From Candidatus Lambdaproteobacteria bacterium (GTDB lineage: Bacteria > SAR324 > JACQKK01): a stretch of 38,713 nucleotides of DNA. Position 1 is the first letter of the stretch, and every line of letters starts with the position of its first letter. Positions 1 through 7,234 of this stretch are shown here, in pieces. Location: contig JACQHH010000096.1 of the NCBI GenBank assembly GCA_016199125.1, positions 1-38,713 of the forward strand, given 5' to 3'. Below the pieces are notes generated by a model. That model did not search any database and was not told the DNA's origin. It saw only the letters and a list, made by a program, of their open reading frames with translations. The position numbers and the translations under genes were made by a program.

Positions 1-386
1 ACGTCGCTGGCCGGCAGCGCGTCATTGAGCACGATGCGGATCGCAATGCGGTCGATGCGGAACCTGTCCTGTTGCGCGGCCACCGCCTCGCGCGTCGCCG
101 CGCGAAAGCCCGGCAGCTCGGACGCGGGGGGCAGGGCCCCGGGCGGGGCCACCTTCACCGGCGTGGCCTCCACGTCCGCCCGCAGCACGTATCGGCCGCT
201 GGGCACCAGCGCCGCCAGGCGCTCGTCGATCAGGCCCTCGATCTTGGCCCGGTGGCGCTCCACGGAATCCACCAGGCGTCCGCCGCCCTGCTGGCCCCAG
301 GCCGGGAGCAGCGGGAGCAGCAGCAGCGCCGCGGCCAGCAGCGCCGTCGGCGCGAAGCGCAGCGACTTGCGATCGTGTGTGTTCAT
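1..386 (-). CDS. Secreted FliF-ring-like protein of the stator operon (partial, 3' end cut)
   Basis: This is the last visible gene of the MotA/MotB-like operon; its ATG lies 44 bases after the previous stop and the frame runs open off the left edge (128 codons seen). The protein starts with a typical signal peptide: basic residues, a run of Ala/Leu, then a likely cut after the AWG motif near residue 33. The mature part begins with a helix followed by a YVLRADVEA strand, an ELPGF motif and an IRIVLNDALP strand. The same order (helix, Y-V-L/R strand, LPGF, I-x-V-x-D/E-x-LP) occurs in the two genes upstream, so the three are paralogues. By analogy the missing part may hold an RGD/GD motif and a TPR, but that cannot be seen. 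Function is unknown; a periplasmic ring or scaffold role is inferred from context. Confidence 0.8.
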   Translation of the reverse strand, partial: MNTHDRKSLRFAPTALLAAALLLLPLLPAWGQQGGGRLVDSVERHRAKIEGLIDERLAALVPSGRYVLRADVEATPVKVAPPGALPPASELPGFRAATREAVAAQQDRFRIDRIAIRIVLNDALPASD

Positions 387-430
387 GGGTCTTCTTTGGC
401 TAACCCGTCCCGTGACCACCTCCCGGGTGG

Positions 431-1297
431 CTACTGGACGGCACGGATCTGCGTGATCAGCTCCGATATCTCGGCGTTCTCCGGATCCAGCGAGAGAGCG
501 ATTTCCCAGTACTTCAAGGCCAGGGATTTCCAGTTCATGGTGTAGTAGATCGAGCCCAGCATGATGTAGGCCTGCGCGTTGTCCGGCTTGATGCGAATCG
601 CTTGCAGTATCTGGTCCAAAGCCTTGTGGTAGTCGCCGGCGAAGTAATGCGTGCGGGCGCGCAGCAGGTAGGCCGTGCTCTGGGGCTCCTTGAGCGGTTC
701 GCGCGGCAGCCGGGGACCCAGCTCCGGTTCGGCCACGGCGTCGGGCTTGGGGGCGGCAGCGGCGGCCTCGGGCTGCTCGGACGGCGCAGCCGCGGCGGGC
801 GGCTGGCGCACCAGCACCACCTCCAGCCAGTCCCCCTCGGCGGTGTTGAAGTTGGCCTGGCGCTTCAGGTCGCCCTCCAGCGCGGCGCGGTTCACGCTGG
901 GGTCTTCCTCCACGATGACGAAGATCTGCCGCACGCGGGCAAATTCGGGCACCACCTTGTCGCCCTGGCCGGAGGCATCGATGAAGCTGTTGAAGCCCGG
1001 CAGTTTGACGCGGTCGTCGGCGCCCTTGCTGGCGCGCACGTCGGTGCGCACATAGCCCACGTGGGCGATCACGTCGACCAGCTTGTCGCCCACCAGGTCG
1101 CGCGCCAGCGAGGAGATGCGGTTTTTCAGCAGCTCCTCCTGCGCGCCCGGATTTTGCCCCGGCGGAACCGCGAACTCCGCCCCCCGCGCCCGCGGCACGG
1201 CGAGCAGCGTGGCCAGCGTCAGCAGCAGCGCCGCGCCCAGGGCCGGCAGGCGGCTGCGCGCGAACGGCGCGGCGGCAATCCCTTGCGTGTGGTTCAT
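431..1297 (-). CDS. Secreted protein with FliF-like domain and C-terminal TPRs (288 aa)
   Basis: The ATG at 1297 overlaps the stop of the gene upstream (ATGA), so the two are translationally coupled. Residues 1-39 form a signal peptide. Residues 52-166 form the domain shared with the neighbours: helix, a YVRTDVRAS strand, LPGF (99-102), an IFVIVEED strand and a closing GDWLEVV strand (155-161). The last part resembles the end of the FliF ring-building domain, where RGD is followed by a V-x-V strand. A long Ala/Pro/Glu linker (167-206) leads to TPR repeats (207-288), which include GSIYYTMN (248-255) and DPENAE (271-276), nearly the same as in the two genes upstream. The protein should be periplasmic and may bind partners through the TPRs. 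It could be a subunit of an oligomeric ring driven or anchored by the MotA/MotB-like channel. That role is inference; the paralogy is visible. Confidence 0.88.
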   Translation of the reverse strand: MNHTQGIAAAPFARSRLPALGAALLLTLATLLAVPRARGAEFAVPPGQNPGAQEELLKNRISSLARDLVGDKLVDVIAHVGYVRTDVRASKGADDRVKLPGFNSFIDASGQGDKVVPEFARVRQIFVIVEEDPSVNRAALEGDLKRQANFNTAEGDWLEVVLVRQPPAAAAPSEQPEAAAAAPKPDAVAEPELGPRLPREPLKEPQSTAYLLRARTHYFAGDYHKALDQILQAIRIKPDNAQAYIMLGSIYYTMNWKSLALKYWEIALSLDPENAEISELITQIRAVQ

Positions 1298-2256
1298 CGT
1301 TCCGTCCTGGTCGCTTGGCGTTCGAGATGGTTGAGCACGCGGTGCAGTTCCTCGTTGCTGGGATCGAACACCACGGCCCGCTTCCACGAGGCCAGCGCGG
1401 CCTCCTGGTTGTTCAGCGTGTAGTAGATGGAGCCCTCCATGCCCAGGAACTGCGCGCGCTCGCGATTGGTGGTGGCGCGCTGGAACCCGTTCTGCACGAT
1501 GCGCAGCGCGTCGGTGTAGCGCCCTTCCTGGAAGGCCACGCGCGCTTCCTCGTCAAAGGACATGCCGCGCTCGGGGGCGCCGGCGGGGGCCTGCACGGCC
1601 ACCTGGGGCTGCATGCCGGGCTGCACCATGGGCGCCTGGGGCTGGGCGGGGCGCAGGGCCTCGGGGAAGCGCTCGCCCAACTGCTCCATCAGCTCCTTCT
1701 CCGGCAGGGTCGAGGGCTGGGTGCCCTTGGGCAGCGCGGGAAAGGTCTCCTTGAGCACGATCACCTGGTCGCCGCGGTTGTTGTCGAAGCGGGCCACGAT
1801 GGGCACGATCTTGCGCGTGAAGCGCTCGTAGTATTCGGGCAGCGTCTCGTCCAGCAGCACCTGCACCACCATGCGCACGAAGGGCGGGGTGGATTCGTCC
1901 ACGTTGGGCGCATCGGGCGAACGCACGAAGATCGGGAAGCCCGGCAGCTTCTGTTTGTTGGCCGCCAGCGCCGGATTTTCCGCCGCGGGCAGGATGTTCT
2001 GGTTCCAGATCACCTTCACCGAGAGCACGTACTGGCTCTGCGAGACGTACTGGGACAGCGCCGCGTTGATGTTGCGCGTGAGGCGCTCCTCGAAGGCCTG
2101 CATGCGCTCGTTGGTGATGCGGTCCAGCAGGTTTTCCGACTGAGCCTGCGCCACCGGACGCCACGGGAGGGACAGCGCGGCCAGCGCGGCCAGCAGCGCC
2201 GCCACGCGCAGCCAGCCCGTGCGGCCCGCGCAAGGATGTGCGGAGTGCCGGGTCAT
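1294..2256 (-). CDS. Secreted protein with FliF-like domain and C-terminal TPRs (320 aa)
   Basis: The ATG at 2256 overlaps the preceding stop by four bases (ATGA), and its own stop overlaps the next ATG in the same way. Residues 1-38 are a signal peptide with an AQA cut site. Residues 41-172 are the best-preserved FliF-like domain of the three paralogues: a YVLSVKVIW strand (76-84), LPGF (104-107), a VRMVVQVLLDETLP strand (127-140), a helix, then RFDNNRGDQVIVL (156-168). In FliF the ring-building/beta-collar segment similarly has a VxVxVD strand, a helix, then a GFD-RGD-xVxV strand. A Gln/Pro-rich linker (176-232) follows, then TPRs (233-310) with GSIYYTLN and DPSNEE. It lacks the two transmembrane helices of a real FliF, so it would be a soluble periplasmic protein. 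The match is by pattern and needs a profile or structure search. Confidence 0.88.
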   Translation of the reverse strand: MTRHSAHPCAGRTGWLRVAALLAALAALSLPWRPVAQAQSENLLDRITNERMQAFEERLTRNINAALSQYVSQSQYVLSVKVIWNQNILPAAENPALAANKQKLPGFPIFVRSPDAPNVDESTPPFVRMVVQVLLDETLPEYYERFTRKIVPIVARFDNNRGDQVIVLKETFPALPKGTQPSTLPEKELMEQLGERFPEALRPAQPQAPMVQPGMQPQVAVQAPAGAPERGMSFDEEARVAFQEGRYTDALRIVQNGFQRATTNRERAQFLGMEGSIYYTLNNQEAALASWKRAVVFDPSNEELHRVLNHLERQATRTER

Positions 2257-2918
2257 TTGCTGGCTCCTGCATTGGGCGCGGTGCCGGCCGCCGGCGGCGT
2301 CGGCGCACCGGGCAGCGGCGGGGGCTTGGCGCTGCCGCGGCTCTTCATGAACTCCTGGAACTGGCGCACCTCTTCGTTCGAGGGATCGGCCGCGAGCACC
2401 TGTTCCCACTCCTCGTTGGCCAGGGAGTAGTTGCCCATGGCGTAGTAGATGGAGCCCTTCATCTCGTGGGCCTTCACGTTGTCCGGCTGCACGAGCAGGA
2501 TCAGGTTCACCTGCCGCAGGGCGCCGTTGTAGTCGCCGTTGAGCATGGCTTCCTGGCCCTTCTCCATGTACTGCGCGATCAGCAGATCCTGGAAGTTGCC
2601 CTGGGCACCGCCCGGAGCGCCCGGCGCCGCGCCCGCGGCGGTCTGGGGCAGCACCTGCTGCACCGAGAGCGGAATCTCGATCTCGTAGTTCTGCTGGTCG
2701 ATGTTCAGCACCACGTTGGCTTCCTCGCCGCGGTAGGTGGTTTTCACGCGCACGACCTGATTGCCCTTGCGGTCCGATTCGGTGACCTGGATCGCCGTCT
2801 CCCCGGCGCGGCTGGAGAGCACCGTGTTCTCCTGGGGCGGCTCTTCCTTGTTCAGCAGCGCACAGGACGCGGCCGCCAGGCTCCAGGCCGCCAGCGCCGG
2901 GACGAGCAGCGCACGCAT
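2253..2918 (-). CDS. TPR lipoprotein of the stator operon (221 aa)
   Basis: The start chosen at 2918 sits one base after the stop of the gene upstream and gives a short signal sequence ending in a lipobox-like AAS-C (Cys19). An Ala at +2 favours the outer membrane under the Lol rule. Residues 30-90 are a beta-rich domain (strands around QVVRVKTTY and YEIEIPLSV) that I do not recognise. After a Gly/Ala/Pro linker, residues 110-192 hold TPR repeats with GSIYYAMG and DPSNEE, almost identical to the TPR ends of the next two proteins. The C-terminus is Pro/Ala-rich and probably disordered. The lipid anchor next to an outer-membrane barrel gene suggests that this protein ties the periplasmic TPR proteins to the outer membrane, much as PilF-type TPR lipoproteins do for pilus secretins. 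That role is inferred. Confidence 0.87.
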   Translation of the reverse strand: MRALLVPALAAWSLAAASCALLNKEEPPQENTVLSSRAGETAIQVTESDRKGNQVVRVKTTYRGEEANVVLNIDQQNYEIEIPLSVQQVLPQTAAGAAPGAPGGAQGNFQDLLIAQYMEKGQEAMLNGDYNGALRQVNLILLVQPDNVKAHEMKGSIYYAMGNYSLANEEWEQVLAADPSNEEVRQFQEFMKSRGSAKPPPLPGAPTPPAAGTAPNAGASK

Positions 2919-2919
2919 G

Positions 2920-3993
2920 CTAGAACCTGTAGCCAAAGCGGATCTCATTGCCTGTTCCTTTCAGAAGGGCCGTGCTGCCTACCACTCCTGTGTCGATATT
3001 GGTTTCCACGAAGTTTAGCACACCGAGCGTGACCACCAACCGGTCGCCCACCACGAATTCCAGTCCCGCCCGGAACAGGTTGCCGTAGTTCAGTTGCGGC
3101 GAGAGCAGCTTGCCCAGTCCCACGTACAGCAGCAGCCGCGAGGTGCTGGAGGGAATCTGCACCACGTCGAAGGCCAGCGTGGGCGAAAGCATGAGCCCGG
3201 TGTCCAGGGTCAGGTGCGGATCGGGGTTGGTCTCGTTGTTGTCCAGGTACACCGCCAGGTCCACCGAGAACGAGAAGCGCCCGGTGAGCTGCACGGATTC
3301 CGATACGCCGACCGCCAGGGCGTTGTGCGTCACGTTCAGCCCGGAGGCCTCGATGGGGAAGTTCAGCTCGCCGAAGGAGAAGGTCAGCGAATCGCGCCGC
3401 GGGGCGCGCCGCCCGGCCAGCTCGTCCACCAGGATGATCGCCCCGGTCTGGGCCTCGACCACCTTGATGTACATGGTCAACTGCCCGCCGTCCTGGAAGA
3501 TGCCGATGTCGATGAAGCCGTCGACGCCCAGCTGCTTGGCCAGCTCGATGCGCGCTTCCTGCGTGGGGATGCCCTTGCGCAGCTTCAGCACGCCGCGCAC
3601 GATCTTGGTTTCCAGCTTCTGGCATTCCTGGCACTGCACCAGCTTGACGGTGGGGTTCTTGTTCAGCAGCTCCGCCAGAATCACCACCTCCGCCTTGCGC
3701 CGGAAGTCGCGGTCGACCTCGGTGCCGAAATAGAGGGAGTTGATGGCCAGCGTGGTGACGCGGTCGGAGATCTTGCCCAGGGAGCGCGCGATCAGCGCCG
3801 CGATCTCCTCGAGCTGGAAGATGCGCTCGTCCTGGCGGATGGAGAGGAACTCCTCCTGATCCGCCGCCTTGCTGTCGGCGGTCTGGGCCTGGGCCGGCCT
3901 GCCGGGCACGGCCGCGAGCAGCACCAGCGCCGCCAGGGCGACCATGAGCGTCGCCGTGCGCCCGGGCGTCGAGCCCCGCGTAAATGCTGACAT
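2920..3993 (-). CDS. Outer-membrane beta-barrel protein with CsgG/LpoB-like periplasmic domain (357 aa)
   Basis: The ATG at 3993 gives a signal peptide with an AQA cut at about residue 36. Residues 50-195 look like the alpha/beta fold of CsgG, LpoB and TolB-N proteins: a VTTLAINSLYF strand, a helix with LAELLNK, a QLGVDGFIDIGIF strand pair and a KVVEAQTGAIILVDEL strand pair, the usual 'lineage-type, then rendered from memory' order of that family. A CQEC motif (121-124) could form a disulphide or bind metal. Residues 203-357 alternate polar and hydrophobic residues in short strands, and the protein ends in GYRF with a terminal Phe, the classical signal for barrel insertion by BamA. It would therefore be an outer-membrane protein whose front domain faces the periplasm. 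It follows the MotB-like gene by 64 bases and precedes the TPR lipoprotein by one base, so it likely forms the outer-membrane end of the same complex. No known family was recognised with certainty. Confidence 0.85.
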   Translation of the reverse strand: MSAFTRGSTPGRTATLMVALAALVLLAAVPGRPAQAQTADSKAADQEEFLSIRQDERIFQLEEIAALIARSLGKISDRVTTLAINSLYFGTEVDRDFRRKAEVVILAELLNKNPTVKLVQCQECQKLETKIVRGVLKLRKGIPTQEARIELAKQLGVDGFIDIGIFQDGGQLTMYIKVVEAQTGAIILVDELAGRRAPRRDSLTFSFGELNFPIEASGLNVTHNALAVGVSESVQLTGRFSFSVDLAVYLDNNETNPDPHLTLDTGLMLSPTLAFDVVQIPSSTSRLLLYVGLGKLLSPQLNYGNLFRAGLEFVVGDRLVVTLGVLNFVETNIDTGVVGSTALLKGTGNEIRFGYRF

Positions 3994-4057
3994 TGACCCT
4001 CCCTGGTCAATTGCGTTCAAGTCCAAACGACGCCCCTCCTGGGGCATCGAAACAAAA

Positions 4058-4711
4058 CTATTTGAACAAGATGCCGTATTCCTCCAACTTCTTGGGCGGG
4101 TTCTGCAGGATGATCTCCACCCGGCGGTTGGCGCGCCGTGCGGCCTGCAGATCGGCGCCGCGGAGCTGTTCGCCAATGCGGTCCACGTAGTCCACGCGCG
4201 GCCGGTGCGAGGCGAAGGCCGTCACCGAAAGCCGCCCCTCCGGATAGCCCAGCGTGCGCAGGAACGCCGCCACATTCGTGGCGCGCGCGCTGGAGAGCTC
4301 CCAGTTGGAGGGAAAGCGCCTGGAGTGGATGGGAACATCGTCCGTGTGCCCTTCCACGATGATCAGATCGCGCTGGTGCTCCCGCAGATCCTTGATCTTG
4401 GCAAACAGCGGCCGCAGGCGCGAAAACGCGGCCTGCTGCAACTGGTCCTGCCCCGTCTGGAACAGAAAGTCCGAGGGCAGCGTGATCACGCATTCCAGCT
4501 TCGAGTTGCGCAATTCGAAATTCCTGTACGCCTCCCGGTTGGCCTCGAAATATTCCGCGATGCCGTTGCAGTTCTTGGGCGCCACCGACAGCGTCGTCAG
4601 CAGCACGAAGAAGCTGAACAGCAGCGCCATCAGGTCGGCGAAGGTGACCAGCCATTCCTCGCTGGGCTTTTCTTTCTGCTCCTGGTGCGATTGCTGGGCC
4701 GCCCCGATCAT
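4058..4711 (-). CDS. MotB-like stator subunit with OmpA peptidoglycan-binding domain (217 aa)
   Basis: The protein has one N-terminal membrane helix (19-41) that begins with the MotB signature W-x-V-T-F-A-D-L; Asp26 matches the proton-binding Asp of MotB. Residues 75-205 are an OmpA/MotB C-terminal domain with VEGHTDDVPI (119-128), NWELSSARA (136-144) and RRVEI (197-201), which would anchor the protein to peptidoglycan. The whole protein is short: flagellar MotB is usually near 300 residues, with a long plug and linker between helix and OmpA domain, while here only about 35 residues separate them. Two cysteines (48 and 74) flank that linker. Its ATG overlaps the stop of the MotA-like gene, so a channel complex is expected. 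The partner genes are periplasmic and outer-membrane proteins rather than flagellar ones, which argues against a plain flagellar motor role. Confidence 0.93.
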   Translation of the reverse strand: MIGAAQQSHQEQKEKPSEEWLVTFADLMALLFSFFVLLTTLSVAPKNCNGIAEYFEANREAYRNFELRNSKLECVITLPSDFLFQTGQDQLQQAAFSRLRPLFAKIKDLREHQRDLIIVEGHTDDVPIHSRRFPSNWELSSARATNVAAFLRTLGYPEGRLSVTAFASHRPRVDYVDRIGEQLRGADLQAARRANRRVEIILQNPPKKLEEYGILFK

Positions 4712-5673
4712 AGCTTCAGCCCCCCGGCCATCTCGGCGCGGCGCTGGGCCTGGATTTGCAGGCGGCGGCGCTTGGAGAGGTAGATCTGCAGATCCTGCTC
4801 GATCACGTCCGGGCGTTCGCGGCGGTGCAGGTAGATCGTGCCTTCCCGGATCATGTCATACAGGCGGACGTAGCTTTCCTTGTTGCGCGTGAGCTTGGCG
4901 GCCACGGGCAGGAAGATCAACTGCGCCAGCAGCACCCCGTAGAGCGTGGTGATGAGGGCCACCGACATGCCGCCCATCACGTCCACGATGCTCGCGTTTT
5001 CGCCGGCGGCGCGGCCCATCATGAGGATCAGCCCCACCACCGTGCCCAACATGCCGAAGGCCGGGGCCACGCGCCCCATGTACTCCATGACGTTGATTTC
5101 CTGGTCCGCATTGTACGCGTACGACTCGATTTCCGAGTTGATGATCTCGGTGACCATCTCCTCGCTGACCCAGTCAACCTGGATGAAGTTCTCCAGCGCA
5201 TCGCGCAGGAAGTACAGCGGAATGGCCGCGATCTTCTCGTCGGGGATCATCTGCTTGCGGAAGCGCAGCTCCGCGAACTCCACCATGTGCTTGTAGACGG
5301 TCTCGAACTCCCACTCGCTTTTTTCGCGGGCGAACACCATGCCCATGTACACCAGGGTGGCGATGGCCCGCCGGAACGGAAAGGCGATCAGCGTGGCCGC
5401 GTACGAGCCTCCGAAGACGATCAGGAAGGACTTCAGGTCGACGAAGCGCGTGATGCCCGCCTCGAAGGAATTCTTGAAAGCCTCTTCTTCCTTGGCGACC
5501 GCCTCGATCTCGTTGCGTGTGGCGCCCTGCTCCTTGAGCGCCCCGATCGTGTTCTCGTACTGGTTGATCTGGTAGACGTAGTAGTTGGAGAGCTGGTCCG
5601 GCCAGGTGATGCCGAAGACGATCAGCGTGGCGCCGATCAGAAAACCGACCAAAGTTCCGAGACGGTCAATCAT
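4708..5673 (-). CDS. MotA-like proton channel subunit (321 aa)
   Basis: Four membrane helices are visible (about 4-22, 82-100, 203-221, 234-256). The third carries the MotA/PomA motif APAFGMLGTVVGL with Pro204, and the fourth region has MSVALITTLYGVLLAQ. The large cytoplasmic stretch between helices 2 and 3 (101-200) and the basic C-terminal tail fit MotA. Helices 1 and 2 are separated by about 58 residues (23-80), including a charged, helix-prone piece with many Glu/Lys; in flagellar MotA this loop is short. That extra domain would face the periplasm and could contact the secreted proteins of the operon. The gene is first in a seven-gene operon and its stop overlaps the MotB-like start. A distant AAGGA lies about 12 bases before the ATG. 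Function: torque-generating or force-transducing ion channel, inferred from family; the driven partner is not known. Confidence 0.93.
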   Translation of the reverse strand: MIDRLGTLVGFLIGATLIVFGITWPDQLSNYYVYQINQYENTIGALKEQGATRNEIEAVAKEEEAFKNSFEAGITRFVDLKSFLIVFGGSYAATLIAFPFRRAIATLVYMGMVFAREKSEWEFETVYKHMVEFAELRFRKQMIPDEKIAAIPLYFLRDALENFIQVDWVSEEMVTEIINSEIESYAYNADQEINVMEYMGRVAPAFGMLGTVVGLILMMGRAAGENASIVDVMGGMSVALITTLYGVLLAQLIFLPVAAKLTRNKESYVRLYDMIREGTIYLHRRERPDVIEQDLQIYLSKRRRLQIQAQRRAEMAGGLKL

Positions 5674-6055
5674 TGACGGATCAAGTCCTTATCCATGGTC
5701 TCAAGGTCCGTTGCCGCCGGTGGCAAATGGGCTTTATGAAACGCCAGGGTCCATGTAAAATAGCTGTGCTGCACGCGGTGGCGAAATCCACAATCGACTG
5801 TAAGCAATTCATATACCAAAGTTTTACCAGTTGAACTTGCTCGTGGCCTCAGAATTCCGCCTGCGTGGACAATTGTAAAACGGAAATTCACGCCTCGCCG
5901 CCCGTGCACCGCCGAGGCCGATGTCGTTGCAAGTCGTGCCGTACGAGGTCCGCAATAGACCGCTTCACATTGAAAAATGAGGACGTCGCTGCCGGATGCC
6001 CACGTCGGCCCATACACTGTGCGCAACTCAATCTGGTTTACATGCGAGATAACCG
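5674..6055. promoter_or_regulatory. Divergent intergenic region between the stator operon and citrate synthase
   Basis: This 382-base stretch separates two divergently transcribed genes and is clearly poorer in GC than its surroundings, especially at 5740-5880. It must hold the promoters for the stator operon (leftward) and citrate synthase (rightward), but I could not pick a convincing -35/-10 pair by eye. A minus-strand reading frame (5670-6026) crosses most of it and ends in an ATGA overlap with the MotA-like start; its translation does not look like a protein and I do not annotate it as a gene. Confidence 0.55.
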
Positions 6056-7234
6056 ATGAACGATCAACCGCTTAAAAATATCGGACTGCGCGGCATCAAG
6101 GTGGGGTATGCCTACACGAGCTTTGTGGATCCGGAGAAGGGAGTGTACTACCTCGGCAATCCCATCGAGACCCTCTACAACCTCGATGTGACGGCCGTGT
6201 ACTGGGGCATGATGAACCGCAAATGGCCCTCCGCGCAGGAATTCACCAAGTTTCGCGGCGAGCTGGCCGAGCGCCGCCAGAACTTCCCGCTGGACATCTG
6301 CAAGAAGATCAACAGCGACAAAGCCCACCCCATGGAAAAGCTGATCGAGGGGATGGTGCTGTTGGGCGCCAAGCGCGGCCGCTACACCACCGGCACGCCG
6401 CAGTATGAGGAGAGCGTGATCGACATGATCGCCTGGACCCCGCTGCTCTGCGCCGCGGCCATCTCGGGCAAGTCGCCCAAGATCCCCAAGGGCTACCGCA
6501 CCTACGGGCAGATCCTGGCCGACGAGATGAAGATGGACGACAAGAAGGCGCGCTTCCTGGATCAATTCGCCGTGATCCATGCCGACCACGGCGGGGGCAA
6601 CCTGTCCACGTTCATCGCCAAGGCCGCCGCCAGCGGCTACGTGGACCTGTGGATGGCGGTCGCCGCGGGCATGATCGGCCTGTATGGCGAGCGCCATGGC
6701 AAGGCCAACCAGGAATCGCTGGCCCAGTTGCTGGAGTTCCAGGAGCGCATCAACAAGGGCGCCAAGCTGGACGACCTGGTGCGCGAAACCTTCGAGTCCG
6801 GCAAGGCCATGTTCGGCTTCGGCCATGCCGTGCTGCGCCAGGAAGACCCGCGCGCCAAGATTTTCTACGCCCTGGCCGACCAGCTCATGCCCAATTCGCA
6901 GCTCTACGGCATCGCCCGCGATCTGCGTTCCAAGTGGCCCAGGTTCGTGCTGGAAGTGGCCAATCCCAAGCGGGAAAAAGAAGGCAAGTCGCTGATTCAG
7001 AATCCCTATCCCAACGTGGACCAGTTGTCGGGCGCCGTGCTGTGGGAGCTGGGCTTCCAGGATCCGCGCACCTTCACCGTGCTCTTCGCGCTGGGCCGCG
7101 CGCCCTGCATCGGGGCCCAGGTGCATCACGAGGCGCTGGAAAAGGTGCCCATCTACCGCCCGTCCTATCCTTACGGCGGTGCGAACCTGCCGCTGCCGAC
7201 CGGGGATGCGCTGACCGCGCTCATGCCCCACTAG
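6056..7234 (+). CDS. Citrate synthase, eukaryote-type family (392 aa)
   Basis: The protein matches the mitochondrial-type citrate synthases also found in some deltaproteobacteria. Catalytic residues are all visible: His214 in ERHGKANQE, His257 in GFGHAVLR and Asp322 in NPYPNVDQLSG. The family motif usually written HSDHEGGN appears as HADHGGGN (175-182), and Arg348 in ALGRAPCIGAQ fits the citrate-binding Arg. It would condense oxaloacetate and acetyl-CoA at the entry to the TCA cycle. At 392 residues it is shorter than the usual 430-440 because the N-terminal helical region is missing; the protein starts almost directly at the conserved GLRGIK segment. The active-site loop GLYGERHGKANQ differs from the usual GPLHGLANQ, so a related acyl-CoA specificity (for example methylcitrate) cannot be excluded. 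A weak GAGA lies before the ATG at 6056. It is transcribed alone. Confidence 0.93.
   Translation: MNDQPLKNIGLRGIKVGYAYTSFVDPEKGVYYLGNPIETLYNLDVTAVYWGMMNRKWPSAQEFTKFRGELAERRQNFPLDICKKINSDKAHPMEKLIEGMVLLGAKRGRYTTGTPQYEESVIDMIAWTPLLCAAAISGKSPKIPKGYRTYGQILADEMKMDDKKARFLDQFAVIHADHGGGNLSTFIAKAAASGYVDLWMAVAAGMIGLYGERHGKANQESLAQLLEFQERINKGAKLDDLVRETFESGKAMFGFGHAVLRQEDPRAKIFYALADQLMPNSQLYGIARDLRSKWPRFVLEVANPKREKEGKSLIQNPYPNVDQLSGAVLWELGFQDPRTFTVLFALGRAPCIGAQVHHEALEKVPIYRPSYPYGGANLPLPTGDALTALMPH

Noticed and set aside
2920-4176. Longer start for the outer-membrane barrel gene (at 4176)
   Set aside because: It would run 120 bases into the MotB-like gene; the ATG at 3993 gives a clean signal peptide.
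5670-6026. A 118-codon minus-strand frame ending in an ATGA overlap with the MotA-like start
   Set aside because: It occupies the AT-richer promoter region, its translation shows no protein-like pattern, and it has no ribosome site.
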